The notes under the pieces were generated by a model, which did no database searches, was not told where the DNA came from, and saw only the letters and a list, made by a program, of their open reading frames with translations. Below are positions 56,243 through 64,000 of a stretch of DNA of 64,000 bases, one piece after another. Location: assembly GCA_022843905.1 (NCBI GenBank), contig JALHMT010000003.1, forward strand, positions 124,001 through 188,000, read 5' to 3'. The first letter of the stretch is position 1, and each line of letters starts with the position of its first letter. The stretch is from Rubrivivax sp. GTDB taxonomy: Bacteria; Pseudomonadota; Gammaproteobacteria; Burkholderiales; Burkholderiaceae_C. The position numbers and the translations under genes were made by a program.

Positions 56243-59107
56243 TCAGAAGAACTTGTACTCGACCCCGAACACGAAGGCGCGCCCACGCGGGTCGGCCACA
56301 CGGGGCTCCCAGGAACTGCCGGAGCCGCCCAGGCTGTCGTAGGTGATGGCGAAAGGCGGATCCTCGTCGAACAGGTTCTTGACGCCGGCAGTGACGCTCA
56401 GGTTCTTGATGCCGGTCCAGGTCACGCTCAGGTTGTAGGTCGTGTAGCTGTCGACCTTGGGGTTCAGGTTCGGCGGGCTGACGCGGCCGGCGGCCACGCC
56501 GGGCAGCACCTGATCGGTGTAGCCGCTGCGGAAGGTCTGGCTCAGCGTGCCGCTCCAGTCGGCGCGCTTGTAGGTCACGTAGGCGCTGTGCTTCCAGCGC
56601 AGGCCGAGGTCGCCGGCAAAGGTGAACTGCCCGATTTCGCTGGCCCCGAAGTCGGCGCTGGGCACCACGCGCGAGCGCTTCTTCAGCAGGTAGGTGCCGT
56701 CCAGGCCTGCAGTCCAGCGCGCGCCCAGAGCATCGAGCCCGCCACGCAGGTTGACCTCGACCCCTTCGGTCTGTGTCTCGCCGGTATTGACCCAGCGGTT
56801 GTCCACCGCCAGCAGCGTGCCATTGGCGTCGCGGATGAAGCGCTCGGGGAAGCTGGCGTAGTTGTCGATCAGCTGCTGCAGCGACAGCACCTGGATCGTG
56901 CCTTCGCGGTTGACGCGCCACCAGTCCATGCCGACGCTGATGTTCGCCGTCGGCTCGAACAGGAAGCCCACCGAGGCCATCTTCGCCTCTTCCGGCCCGA
57001 GGTCGGGCTTGCCGCCGTTGATGATGTTGGCGCCGCGGTCGATGAACTGGCAGCCGGGAATGGTCGGGCTGGGCCGGCCCGACGGGCAGGTCAGCGGATC
57101 GACGAGCGTGGTGCCGGTGAACAGCGATTCGGCAGCGCCGTTGAAGAGCTGGTTGAAGGTCGGCACGCGGAAGCCGGTGGTGTAGCTGCCGCGCACCAGG
57201 AACTGGTTGCTCGGCTTCCACAGCGCCGAGACCTTGGGGTTGGTCGTGGTGCCGAAACCGTCGTAGCGGTCTTGGCGCACGGCCAGCGTGGTCTCGATCT
57301 GCTTGGTGATCGGCAACAGCAGTTCGGCGTAGACCGCCGTCACGTCGCGGGAGACGCCCGACAGCACGTTGGTCTGGTCGAAAGGCGCGGCGATGATGAC
57401 GCGCTGCGCCGCCGCGGCGCGCTCGTCGCCGTTGAACCGGTACTTCTCGGTACGCAGGTCGATGCCGACCGCGGCCATCGCGTCGCCGCCCGGCAGCTTG
57501 AACACCGGGCCGGACACGGCGGCGTCGATCTGCTGCATGGTGAACCTGCCGCCATACAGGACGACGCCGCGGGCCGAGGCTTCTTCGAGCGCCGCCAGGC
57601 CGTCGGCGCTCTGCGTCTGCCCCGGGAACAGGAAGACGTTGACGCGGCCACTGTTGAGCGCAGGGATGATGCCCGGGCCGCCGTCGCTGGCGCCGGTGGC
57701 GGTGGTGCCGCGGTAGTAGTAGCCGCCGCCCAGCGTGGACTTGGCTTCGCTGGTGGCATGCACGAAGCCGGCGCGGTAGTCCCAGCCCCCGAAGAACGGG
57801 CCTTCGGACGTCAGCGCAAAGCGCTGGGTGTCGGCTTCGGTCTCGATCTCGCGCGGGCCGCACTCGATGCAGCGCCAGCGATAGGACATCGGCTGGCCGC
57901 GCTGGGTCTCGTTGATCTGGCCGGGGAAGGCCGTCAGCAGGCGGTCGAAGACCGCGTCGTAGGCCGCCTGCGACGCTGCGTTGCGCGGAAAGCGCTGCTG
58001 CTGCGTCGTCGCGTTGGGAATCAGCTGCAGGTTCGAGAAGCGCTTGGCCGACTCCGACTGCGACGCCGTGAACTCGCCGGCCACCAGGTGTCCGCCGAGC
58101 TTGAGGGTGCCGCGGGCCACGAGGTAGGTGTTGGAGATGGGCTGCTGCAGCACCGCAGCGCGGCCGGTGTCCCAGGCGCAGGACAGTGCGGCGGTGGGGG
58201 TGTTCCACAGCAGCTCGGCGTAAGGCGCCTGGCCGTCGATGGAGCCGCAGCCCGGCTGGCCCGGCAGGTCGAGCACGTTCAGGCCGCCGGACGCACGGGT
58301 CGTCGTGCCCGGGATGAAGGGCAGGTTGCCGTTGGCAGGGAACAGGGTGCCGGCCAGCGGGAAGATCGTGGCGAAAGGCGTGCCGCGGGTGTCGACGCTC
58401 AGACCACGGTCGGGCTGGAAGGTGTTGACGAAGCCGCGCTGGTCGCCGCGCAAGGCCTTGGCATCGCGCACGCCCAGCGTCGCGATGACGTTGAAGCCGT
58501 CGCGGTCGAGGTCGCCGAAGCCGCCGACCACCGCGCCGTTGAAGATGTTGCCGCCGCCGGCTTCGGTGACGTCGGCCGTCGCCGTCACCAGGCCGCCGCT
58601 GAAGTTGGTGCGCATGATGAAGTTGATGACGCCGCCGATGGCGTCGGTGCCGTAGATCGCACTGGCACCGTCCTTCAGCACTTCGATGCGGTCGATCGCC
58701 GCCATCGGGATCTGGTTCAGGTCGACGACACCGCCGTTCAGGCCGTGCGCGGCGACGCGGCGGCCGTTGAGCAGGATCAGCGTCGCGTTGGCCCCCTGGC
58801 CGCGCAGGTTGGCGCTGCTGGCGCCGTTGTTGCCGCGCTGTGCGCCGCCGACCACGTCGGCGTTGGACGCCAGGTTGTCCAGGCCGTTGCCGTTGGTGGA
58901 CAGCATCATCACCACCTGCTCGGCACTCGTGATGCCCTCGCGCTCGAGTTCGGCACGCCGGATGACCTGCACCGGCAGGGCGCCTTCGGTGGCGATGCGC
59001 TTGATGCTCGAGCCGGTGATCGTGACGCGCTGATCACTGCCTTGCGCCAGTGCGTGAGAGGCCAGTCCGAGGACCAGGAGGCTGCCGACCAGGGCTTTCA
59101 ACTTCAT
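56243..59107 (-). CDS. TonB-dependent receptor
   Basis: The product has 954 residues. Signal peptide ends near ASHALAQ (~22). The plug domain is complete: RVTITGSSIKR (TonB-box-like), PVQVIRRAELEREGITSAEQVV, LRGQGANATLILLNGRRVA and DQIPMAAIDRIEVLKDGASAIYGTDAIGGVINFI-type sequence. The barrel ends EYKFF. It resembles catecholate or vitamin/carbohydrate TBDR families; the ligand is not readable. Two inverted repeats lie upstream. No periplasmic import gene for it is obvious, since the divergent binding protein seems tied to the GGDEF-EAL gene. Confidence 0.92.
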   Translation of the reverse strand: MKLKALVGSLLVLGLASHALAQGSDQRVTITGSSIKRIATEGALPVQVIRRAELEREGITSAEQVVMMLSTNGNGLDNLASNADVVGGAQRGNNGASSANLRGQGANATLILLNGRRVAAHGLNGGVVDLNQIPMAAIDRIEVLKDGASAIYGTDAIGGVINFIMRTNFSGGLVTATADVTEAGGGNIFNGAVVGGFGDLDRDGFNVIATLGVRDAKALRGDQRGFVNTFQPDRGLSVDTRGTPFATIFPLAGTLFPANGNLPFIPGTTTRASGGLNVLDLPGQPGCGSIDGQAPYAELLWNTPTAALSCAWDTGRAAVLQQPISNTYLVARGTLKLGGHLVAGEFTASQSESAKRFSNLQLIPNATTQQQRFPRNAASQAAYDAVFDRLLTAFPGQINETQRGQPMSYRWRCIECGPREIETEADTQRFALTSEGPFFGGWDYRAGFVHATSEAKSTLGGGYYYRGTTATGASDGGPGIIPALNSGRVNVFLFPGQTQSADGLAALEEASARGVVLYGGRFTMQQIDAAVSGPVFKLPGGDAMAAVGIDLRTEKYRFNGDERAAAAQRVIIAAPFDQTNVLSGVSRDVTAVYAELLLPITKQIETTLAVRQDRYDGFGTTTNPKVSALWKPSNQFLVRGSYTTGFRVPTFNQLFNGAAESLFTGTTLVDPLTCPSGRPSPTIPGCQFIDRGANIINGGKPDLGPEEAKMASVGFLFEPTANISVGMDWWRVNREGTIQVLSLQQLIDNYASFPERFIRDANGTLLAVDNRWVNTGETQTEGVEVNLRGGLDALGARWTAGLDGTYLLKKRSRVVPSADFGASEIGQFTFAGDLGLRWKHSAYVTYKRADWSGTLSQTFRSGYTDQVLPGVAAGRVSPPNLNPKVDSYTTYNLSVTWTGIKNLSVTAGVKNLFDEDPPFAITYDSLGGSGSSWEPRVADPRGRAFVFGVEYKFF

Positions 59108-59471
59108 TCAGGGCTCCAAGAGAGAAACACGGAAAGGGTTCGCCCGGCCAGGCGTGACCCAGATAGGACAAAGTGTTGCCGTGCTGCAGGCAACAGCCCA
59201 TCAGGGATAACCAACGACCGTTGGTTTTCGGTCAGGCGCGCCAGGCGCAGATGATGCGGCGATTCGCGCAAGCAGGATCCGAGCCAGGCGGCATGTCGCT
59301 GCGGACTCCCCTGACCTACGCTGCGGATTCCCCTGATCGGACCGAGGTATCGGGCGAAAGCTTCAGCCACAGGCGGTGGGTTGCCTCAATTCGCCTGCTC
59401 ATGCAGCCGAAGACAATATCTGGCGTCCTGTCCCAGTTGACGCCGGCATCCGCAACCGGAAAGCGTCGACC
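59108..59471. promoter_or_regulatory. 364-bp divergent regulatory region
   Basis: No gene is seen. It contains two palindromes (TGTTGCC/GGCAACA at 59174-59195 and AACCAACG/CGTTGGTT at 59209-59226) and a 17-bp direct repeat (59298-59314 and 59320-59336, 22 bp apart, one mismatch). These look like operator sites for the TonB receptor and the binding-protein operon. Confidence 0.5.
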
Positions 59472-60530
59472 ATGTCCATCGCCCGCAGGCCTGTCCGTCT
59501 CGATCGTCGTCGCTGGTGCGCTGCCGCCTTGGCCGGCGCTGCACTCGGCGTCGTGCCGGCGCGGGCCGCCGAGCAGCGTGCCGTCGCCTCGCGGCCGCCG
59601 AGGGTCTTCCACGTCATGAGCTACCACTCGCCCTGGCGCTGGACCGACGGCCAGCTGCAGGGCTTCAAGGACGGTCTGGCCGTGCCTGCGGACGTGCAGG
59701 TGTTCCAGATGGACGCCAAGAAGCTCAGCACGCAGAAGCAGAAGGAGGCCCAGGGGCGGGAGGCGCGTGCGCTGATCGACCAGTGGAAGCCCGACCTGCT
59801 CTACACGACCGACGACGAGGCCCAGGAGTTCGTGGCCACGCACTACGTCAACACGTCGCTGCCTGTCGTGTTCAGCGGCGTCAACAAGGCGCCGAAGACC
59901 TACGGCTTCGACGACAGCCCCAACGTGGCCGGCGTGCTGGAACATGAACACTCGGTCGAGTCGGTCAAGCTGCTGCAGGCCCTCGTGCCCGGCGCACGAC
60001 GTTTCGTTGCCGTCTTCGACGACGCACCCCTGTGGCCCTCGGTGCAGGCACGCATGAAGGAGCGCATCGGGTCCCTGCCGGATGTCGAGTTCCTGGCCTG
60101 GGACACGCTCACGACCTTCGACGACTACAAGCGAAAGGTTCAGGAGTACCAGACCAGGGCGGACGCCATCGCGCTCATCGGCATCTTCAACTTCAAGGAC
60201 GGACAGGGCAGGAACGTGCCTTACCAGGACGTCCTGAAGTGGACGGTCGAGAACAGCCGGCTGCCCGATCTGGGCTTCTGGGTCGATCGCGTGCACCACG
60301 GCACCCTGGCTGCCGTGACGGTGTCGGAGCGCGAGCAGGGCCTGGCGGCCGGACGCATCGCGCGCGGCATCCTGGTCGAGGGGCGGAAACCCGCTTCCTT
60401 CAAGATGGAGCCCACGCGCAAGGGCGCCCCCGTCATCAGCCTGGCCCGCGCACGTCGCCTGGGCCTGAAGGTCAAGTCCGGCCAGTTGCTGTCTGCCGAA
60501 GTCATTCCCAAGTTCGAGTGGGACAAGTGA
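59472..60530 (+). CDS. Periplasmic ABC-type substrate-binding protein (PF04392-like)
   Basis: The product has 352 residues. A Tat-like or Sec signal (RLDRRRWCAAALAGAALGVVPARAA) precedes a type I periplasmic-binding fold: VFHVMSYHSPWRWTDGQLQGFK, LIDQWKPDLLYTTDDEAQEFVA, LPVVFSGVNKAPKTYGF and LGFWVDRVHHGTLAAVTVS. No permease or ATPase gene follows; instead its stop overlaps the GGDEF-EAL gene by GTGA. It more likely delivers a ligand signal to that receptor than feeds a transporter. The ligand is unknown. Confidence 0.85.
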   Translation: MSIARRPVRLDRRRWCAAALAGAALGVVPARAAEQRAVASRPPRVFHVMSYHSPWRWTDGQLQGFKDGLAVPADVQVFQMDAKKLSTQKQKEAQGREARALIDQWKPDLLYTTDDEAQEFVATHYVNTSLPVVFSGVNKAPKTYGFDDSPNVAGVLEHEHSVESVKLLQALVPGARRFVAVFDDAPLWPSVQARMKERIGSLPDVEFLAWDTLTTFDDYKRKVQEYQTRADAIALIGIFNFKDGQGRNVPYQDVLKWTVENSRLPDLGFWVDRVHHGTLAAVTVSEREQGLAAGRIARGILVEGRKPASFKMEPTRKGAPVISLARARRLGLKVKSGQLLSAEVIPKFEWDK

Positions 60531-63061
60531 CGCTGAGCCTCCAGGGCCGCGTCCTCGTCATAGCCACGCTGGTGATGCTCGGCGCCATGAGCGTCGTGAT
60601 CACCAGCACGACCCGTGAGTTCGCGAGCGACTACAGCTCGGCGCTGCAGTCGCGCTCACTGGCCATCGGCAAGGGACTGCAGACACAGCTCGAGCGCCTG
60701 CTGCAGTTCGGCATCGAGATCGACGAACTCACGGGCTTCGAAGAGCAGTGCCAGGAAGTCATCAAGGCCTACTCGGGCATCGAGGCGGCCCTGGTGGTGG
60801 CGCTCGACGGCAGGATGCTCTTCTCCAGCGAGGGTGCACCCCTGTCGATCATCGGCGACCCCGCCTTGCTGGCCGCGCTGCCGACAGCTCGGGAATCCGT
60901 CATCACCACCACGACTGGCTCCGAGACCCGCCATCTCGCCACCGTGCCGGTGCGCGACTCGCGGGGCGAACACCGGGGCACCGTCGTCGTCAGCATCCAG
61001 GGCGACCAGATCAGCGACCAGGTGCTGATGATGCTGCGGTCGGCCGTCGGCATGGGCCTGCTGGCCGTGGCGGCGGGTGTGGTGATGCTCTACGCCATCC
61101 TCACGGTCTTTGTCGCCAGGCCGTTGAACGGGCTGATCGGCACCATCGTCAAGCTGCGCCAGTTCCCGACCGATCTGGGGCGCCGCGCCGTCGTCACGTC
61201 GGAGGACGAGCTGGGCCGACTCGGCCACGCCTTCAACGAACTGATGCAGGACCTGCAGCAGACCACGGTCTCCAGGAGCGAACTGCAGCTCACCATGGAA
61301 AAGCTGCGCACGACCTCGGCCGCACTGTTCGAGCAGAAGGAACGTGCCGAGGTCACGCTGAACTCGATCGCCGACGCCGTCATCACCACCGATGCGCAGC
61401 AGTGCGTGCGCTACATGAACCCCGTGGCAGAACAGCTCACCGGCTGGACGGCCGCAGCCGCGACCGCCCTGCCGGTGGACGTGGTGCTGAAGCTGATCGA
61501 CGCGGACACCGGCCAACCGGTGATCCTGGGTCCCGGCCCCGCCCCTCGGAACGACGACGGCTGGGGTCGCAAACTGGATCTGCTGCACCCCGCCGGCAGC
61601 CGTATCGGCGTGGACTGCAAGGCGGCGCTGATGCACGACCCGGAAGGCAGGCTCTCGGGCAGCGTGCTGTCCTTCCGCGACGTCAGTGCCGAGCGCCACT
61701 CGGCGCAGCGTCGTTCCTGGGAAGCGACACACGACGTGCTCACCGGGCTGGCGAACCGGCGCGAGCTGGGCGAACGCCTGGAGGCAGCCCTGGCCGCATC
61801 AAGGAACGCGGGCAAGGAGCATGTGGTCTGCTTCATGGACCTGGACCGCTTCAAGGTCATCAACGACACCTTCGGTCACGCCGCGGGAGACGAGGTGCTG
61901 TGCGACCTGACGGCGCTGATGCGGTCGCTGGTCCGCCAGTCGGACACGGCCGCACGGCTGGGCGGCGACGAGTTCGCGCTGCTTCTGGAGGACTGCAGCA
62001 TCGAACGCGCCAGGCTGATCGCGGCGGAGCTGCTGGCCGCCGTGCGCGACTACCGCTACGAGTGCAAGGGCAAGTCGCTCAGTGTCGGCATCAGCATCGG
62101 CATGGCCTCCCTGCACGCCGCGTCGAACCCCGCGGAAGTGATGAGCATGGCCGACACCGCCTGCTACTGGGCCAAGGAGCAGGGCCGCGACCGCGTCTGC
62201 GTCTTCAGCGCCGGAGACGGCGAGATGGCTGCGCGCAGGCGCGAGACCGGCTGGGTCACGCGCATCGAGGCCGCGCTCGCGCAGGACCGCTTCGTCCTGT
62301 ACCAGCAGCGCTTCCTGCGCCTGAACCCCGCACTGGAGGAACGACAGCACCTGGAGGTTCTTCTGCGCATGGTCGACGAGAACGGAGACCTGGTGCAGCC
62401 CGGCAGCTTTCTGCCGGCCGCCGAGCGCTACAACCTGATGCCGCTGGTCGACCGCTGGGTGATCAAGACCGTCTTCGCCGGCTACCGGTCATTGCTCAGG
62501 CAGTGTCCGGGCGGGCAGGCGCTGACCTGCTCGATCAACCTGTCGGGGACCTCGCTGAACTCGGAGAGCCTGATCGACTTCATCCGCGAGCAGGCCAGTC
62601 TGCACGGCCTGCCGCCCCGGGCCATCTGTTTCGAGATCACCGAGACGGCGGCCATCCACAACCTGCGTGCCGCAGCGGCCCTCATCGCTCAGTGCAAGGC
62701 GCTGGGATTCCAGTTCGCGCTCGACGACTTCGGTGCCGGCACCAGTTCCTTCGGCTACCTGAAGAACCTGCCGGTGGACTTCCTGAAGATCGACGGCAGC
62801 TTCGTGCGCAACATCGACCAGGACCGCGTCGACCGCCTGATGACGGAGACCATCAACAACGTGGGCCACCTGCTGGGTGTCAGGACGGTGGCCGAATACG
62901 CCGAGAACGACCTCATCGTCGAGCAGCTGAGGGTGATGGGTGTGGACTACGCGCAGGGCTACGGGGTGCATCTCCCCAGCCCGCTGTTCGCTGCCCCCGG
63001 GAGCTTGACCGGGGACGGGCTTCAGTCGGCGACCCGGTCCGACGGGCTCGCCGGCACCTGA
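60527..63061 (+). CDS. Transmembrane HAMP-PAS-GGDEF-EAL cyclic-di-GMP enzyme
   Basis: The product has 844 residues from a GTG. Order: membrane helix (~8-26), periplasmic domain (~30-165), second helix (~172-196), HAMP (~197-250), PAS (~275-390), GGDEF (~400-560), EAL (~575-820). The GGDEF active site is intact (479-483), with a product-binding RxxD (470-473). The EAL motif reads EVL (610-612). Other phosphodiesterase residues are kept: Asn671, Glu703, DDFG (733-736), Lys754, Glu790 and Gln810. Thus synthesis, hydrolysis or both are possible. Coupled to the binding protein; its 3' end overlaps the convergent desaturase fragment by 40 bp. Confidence 0.93.
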   Translation: MTLSLQGRVLVIATLVMLGAMSVVITSTTREFASDYSSALQSRSLAIGKGLQTQLERLLQFGIEIDELTGFEEQCQEVIKAYSGIEAALVVALDGRMLFSSEGAPLSIIGDPALLAALPTARESVITTTTGSETRHLATVPVRDSRGEHRGTVVVSIQGDQISDQVLMMLRSAVGMGLLAVAAGVVMLYAILTVFVARPLNGLIGTIVKLRQFPTDLGRRAVVTSEDELGRLGHAFNELMQDLQQTTVSRSELQLTMEKLRTTSAALFEQKERAEVTLNSIADAVITTDAQQCVRYMNPVAEQLTGWTAAAATALPVDVVLKLIDADTGQPVILGPGPAPRNDDGWGRKLDLLHPAGSRIGVDCKAALMHDPEGRLSGSVLSFRDVSAERHSAQRRSWEATHDVLTGLANRRELGERLEAALAASRNAGKEHVVCFMDLDRFKVINDTFGHAAGDEVLCDLTALMRSLVRQSDTAARLGGDEFALLLEDCSIERARLIAAELLAAVRDYRYECKGKSLSVGISIGMASLHAASNPAEVMSMADTACYWAKEQGRDRVCVFSAGDGEMAARRRETGWVTRIEAALAQDRFVLYQQRFLRLNPALEERQHLEVLLRMVDENGDLVQPGSFLPAAERYNLMPLVDRWVIKTVFAGYRSLLRQCPGGQALTCSINLSGTSLNSESLIDFIREQASLHGLPPRAICFEITETAAIHNLRAAAALIAQCKALGFQFALDDFGAGTSSFGYLKNLPVDFLKIDGSFVRNIDQDRVDRLMTETINNVGHLLGVRTVAEYAENDLIVEQLRVMGVDYAQGYGVHLPSPLFAAPGSLTGDGLQSATRSDGLAGT

Positions 63062-63600
63062 AGCCAAGCGATGCCGCTGCGCGCGTTGGCCTCGGCCGCC
63101 AGCGCGCGCTCATCGTCGCTGGCGTGTTCCCGGTCCCACTGCATCAGCTTGGGCGTCATCAGCCGGTGCCACAGCGGCGGCACCATCGCGATCACGATCG
63201 TCGTGAGGTAGCCGCCCACCATCATCGGCGCATCGGGAAAGGGCTTCAGGTCCTGGTAGGGCACTTCGCCCTGGGCATGGTGGTGCGAGTGCCGCGTGAG
63301 GTTGAACATGCTCCAGGAACTGAGGCGCCGGTTGGTGTTCCAGGAATGCCGCGGCTGCACCGGGGTGGCCGGGTTGCGCACCATGCCGTAGTGCTCCATG
63401 TAGTTCACGATCTCCAGCAGCGCCTTGCCCCACAGGGCGCACAGCACGAAGAACGACGCCGCCGTCCAGCCGCCCAGGGCGCCGGCCAGGGCGCCGATAT
63501 CCGGGAAGCGTTCGGTCAGCTGCCTGACCAGCTCCGCGAACTTCGGGTTCGCGGCAGCGGCTTCACGCAAGCTGCTGCAGTGGCGCGTCGTTGGCGGCCT
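63022..63600 (-). pseudogene. 5'-truncated alkane 1-monooxygenase/fatty-acid desaturase-like fragment
   Basis: About 190 codons are open from just after the epimerase stop; a TTG at 63570 would give 182 residues. The sequence matches the C-terminal half of AlkB-type membrane di-iron hydroxylases: NYMEHYGMVR (HYG motif), HSWNTN, the third histidine box RHSHHHAQG, and VPYQDLKPFPDAP followed by PPLWHRLMTPK. The N-terminal half with histidine boxes 1 and 2 is missing, so it should not be active. It overlaps the GGDEF-EAL 3' end by 40 bp, as if deletions trimmed both sides. A functional short protein cannot be ruled out. Confidence 0.65.
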
Positions 63601-64000
63601 TCAGCCTGGCGGGGCCGAGTAGATGCCGCCATCGCCACGTCCGGGGTGGTAGCCCTTGCGGCCGATGGCGTGCGTCAGCGGGCTGCGCGGATCGCGGCCC
63701 TGCGTCAGGTCGGTGAGCGCCCGCGCGAAGTCGTAGCGCGGTTGCCAGCCCAGCACCCGCCGGGCCCGTTCGTTCACGTAGACGCGGTCGATGTCCTCGA
63801 GCATGCGCCAGCCGCGATCGTGGAACACGGTCTCGAAGCCGGGGACGACGCGCCTCAGCGCCGCAGAGGCCCCACCGCGCAACGCATCCAGGTCCGCCTG
63901 CTCGAACGGCGAAGTCGCGCTGATGATGAACCGCTGGAAGCCCAGGTCCGGGGCGCGCTGCAGCGCCAACAAGTGCGCGTCGACAACGTCCTGGATGTCC
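63601..64000 (-). CDS. NAD-dependent epimerase/dehydratase C-terminal part, 5' end beyond the window
   Basis: The frame is open to the window edge (DIQDVVDAHLLALQRAPDLG precedes any start codon), so only the last ~133 residues are visible. Typical late extended-SDR blocks are seen: FIISATSPF, VYVNERARRVLGWQPRYDFARAL, and a tail with HAIGRKGYH. It probably acts on a nucleotide sugar or related sugar. The stop at 63601 lies directly before the alkane-monooxygenase-like fragment. Confidence 0.75.
   Translation of the reverse strand, partial: DIQDVVDAHLLALQRAPDLGFQRFIISATSPFEQADLDALRGGASAALRRVVPGFETVFHDRGWRMLEDIDRVYVNERARRVLGWQPRYDFARALTDLTQGRDPRSPLTHAIGRKGYHPGRGDGGIYSAPPG

Noticed and set aside
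56588..59254. 888-codon plus-strand frame opposite the TonB receptor
   Set aside because: Composition is typical of antisense translation and it has no recognisable motif; the minus-strand receptor has a full plug and barrel.

Overview
The window looks like a chromosomal segment of a high-GC betaproteobacterium in the order Burkholderiales (Rubrivivax, Leptothrix or Methylibium-like). Evidence: strongly GC-biased third positions, tkt-gapA, divergent rpe/apaG followed by a 'Gcr' membrane protein, divergent nit/glnE, a birA-SPOR pair, and many ATGA, GTGA or TGATG gene overlaps. Apart from the partial gene at each end it is densely coded. I see no rRNA, tRNA, CRISPR array, prophage or transposase.

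Layout. 1-1.2 kb: the end of a TlpA-thioredoxin / cytochrome c / ArsR-regulator operon of sulfur-oxidation type. 1.2-9.7 kb: lemA-proA, a methyltransferase gene flanked by two copies of the proA 5' end, an AEC carrier, a long topoisomerase III, a SET-domain protein methyltransferase, birA and a SPOR-like protein. 9.9-17.2 kb: an Oar-like TonB-dependent receptor beside two tandem subtilases; one subtilase ends in a GlyGly-CTERM-like tail. 17.4-20.5 kb: tkt-gapA. 20.6-29.2 kb: an unusual neighbourhood of S-adenosylmethionine decarboxylase, hemerythrin, aldo/keto reductase, a Tat-lipoprotein-like flavin amine oxidase, a membrane spermidine-synthase homologue, DUF350, DUF4178 and SPFH proteins, which I read as a polyamine/membrane-stress module. 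29.3-37.5 kb: ubiquinone-type hydroxylase, nitrilase, glnE overlapped by a rhombosortase (the predicted processing enzyme for GlyGly-CTERM tails), DMT exporter, glutathione transferase and a ferritin-like protein.

38-45 kb: an eight-gene operon (flavin oxidoreductase, DUF1365, cyclopropane-fatty-acid synthase homologue, chalcone-isomerase-like, MFS, DUF3833 lipoprotein, SDR, NTF2-like) with a near-consensus ECF/RpoE-type promoter upstream, resembling sigmaE-controlled membrane-lipid modification operons. 45-50 kb: corA, a saccharopine-dehydrogenase-type enzyme with a divergent Lrp regulator, an RTX serralysin-like protease and rpe. 50-52.5 kb: apaG, the Gcr-like membrane protein and a 48-residue membrane protein. 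52.6-63 kb: a lipoprotein, a PP2C/STAS/HATPase partner-switching trio, a second TonB receptor, and a periplasmic binding protein coupled to a GGDEF-EAL receptor. 63-64 kb: an alkane-monooxygenase-like remnant and a partial epimerase.

Recurrent themes are protein export and surface processing (subtilases, rhombosortase, Oar-like receptor, serralysin), envelope lipid or polyamine chemistry, and a family of hairpin-rich repeats that sit a few bases after the stop codons of gapA, the DUF350 gene and corA.
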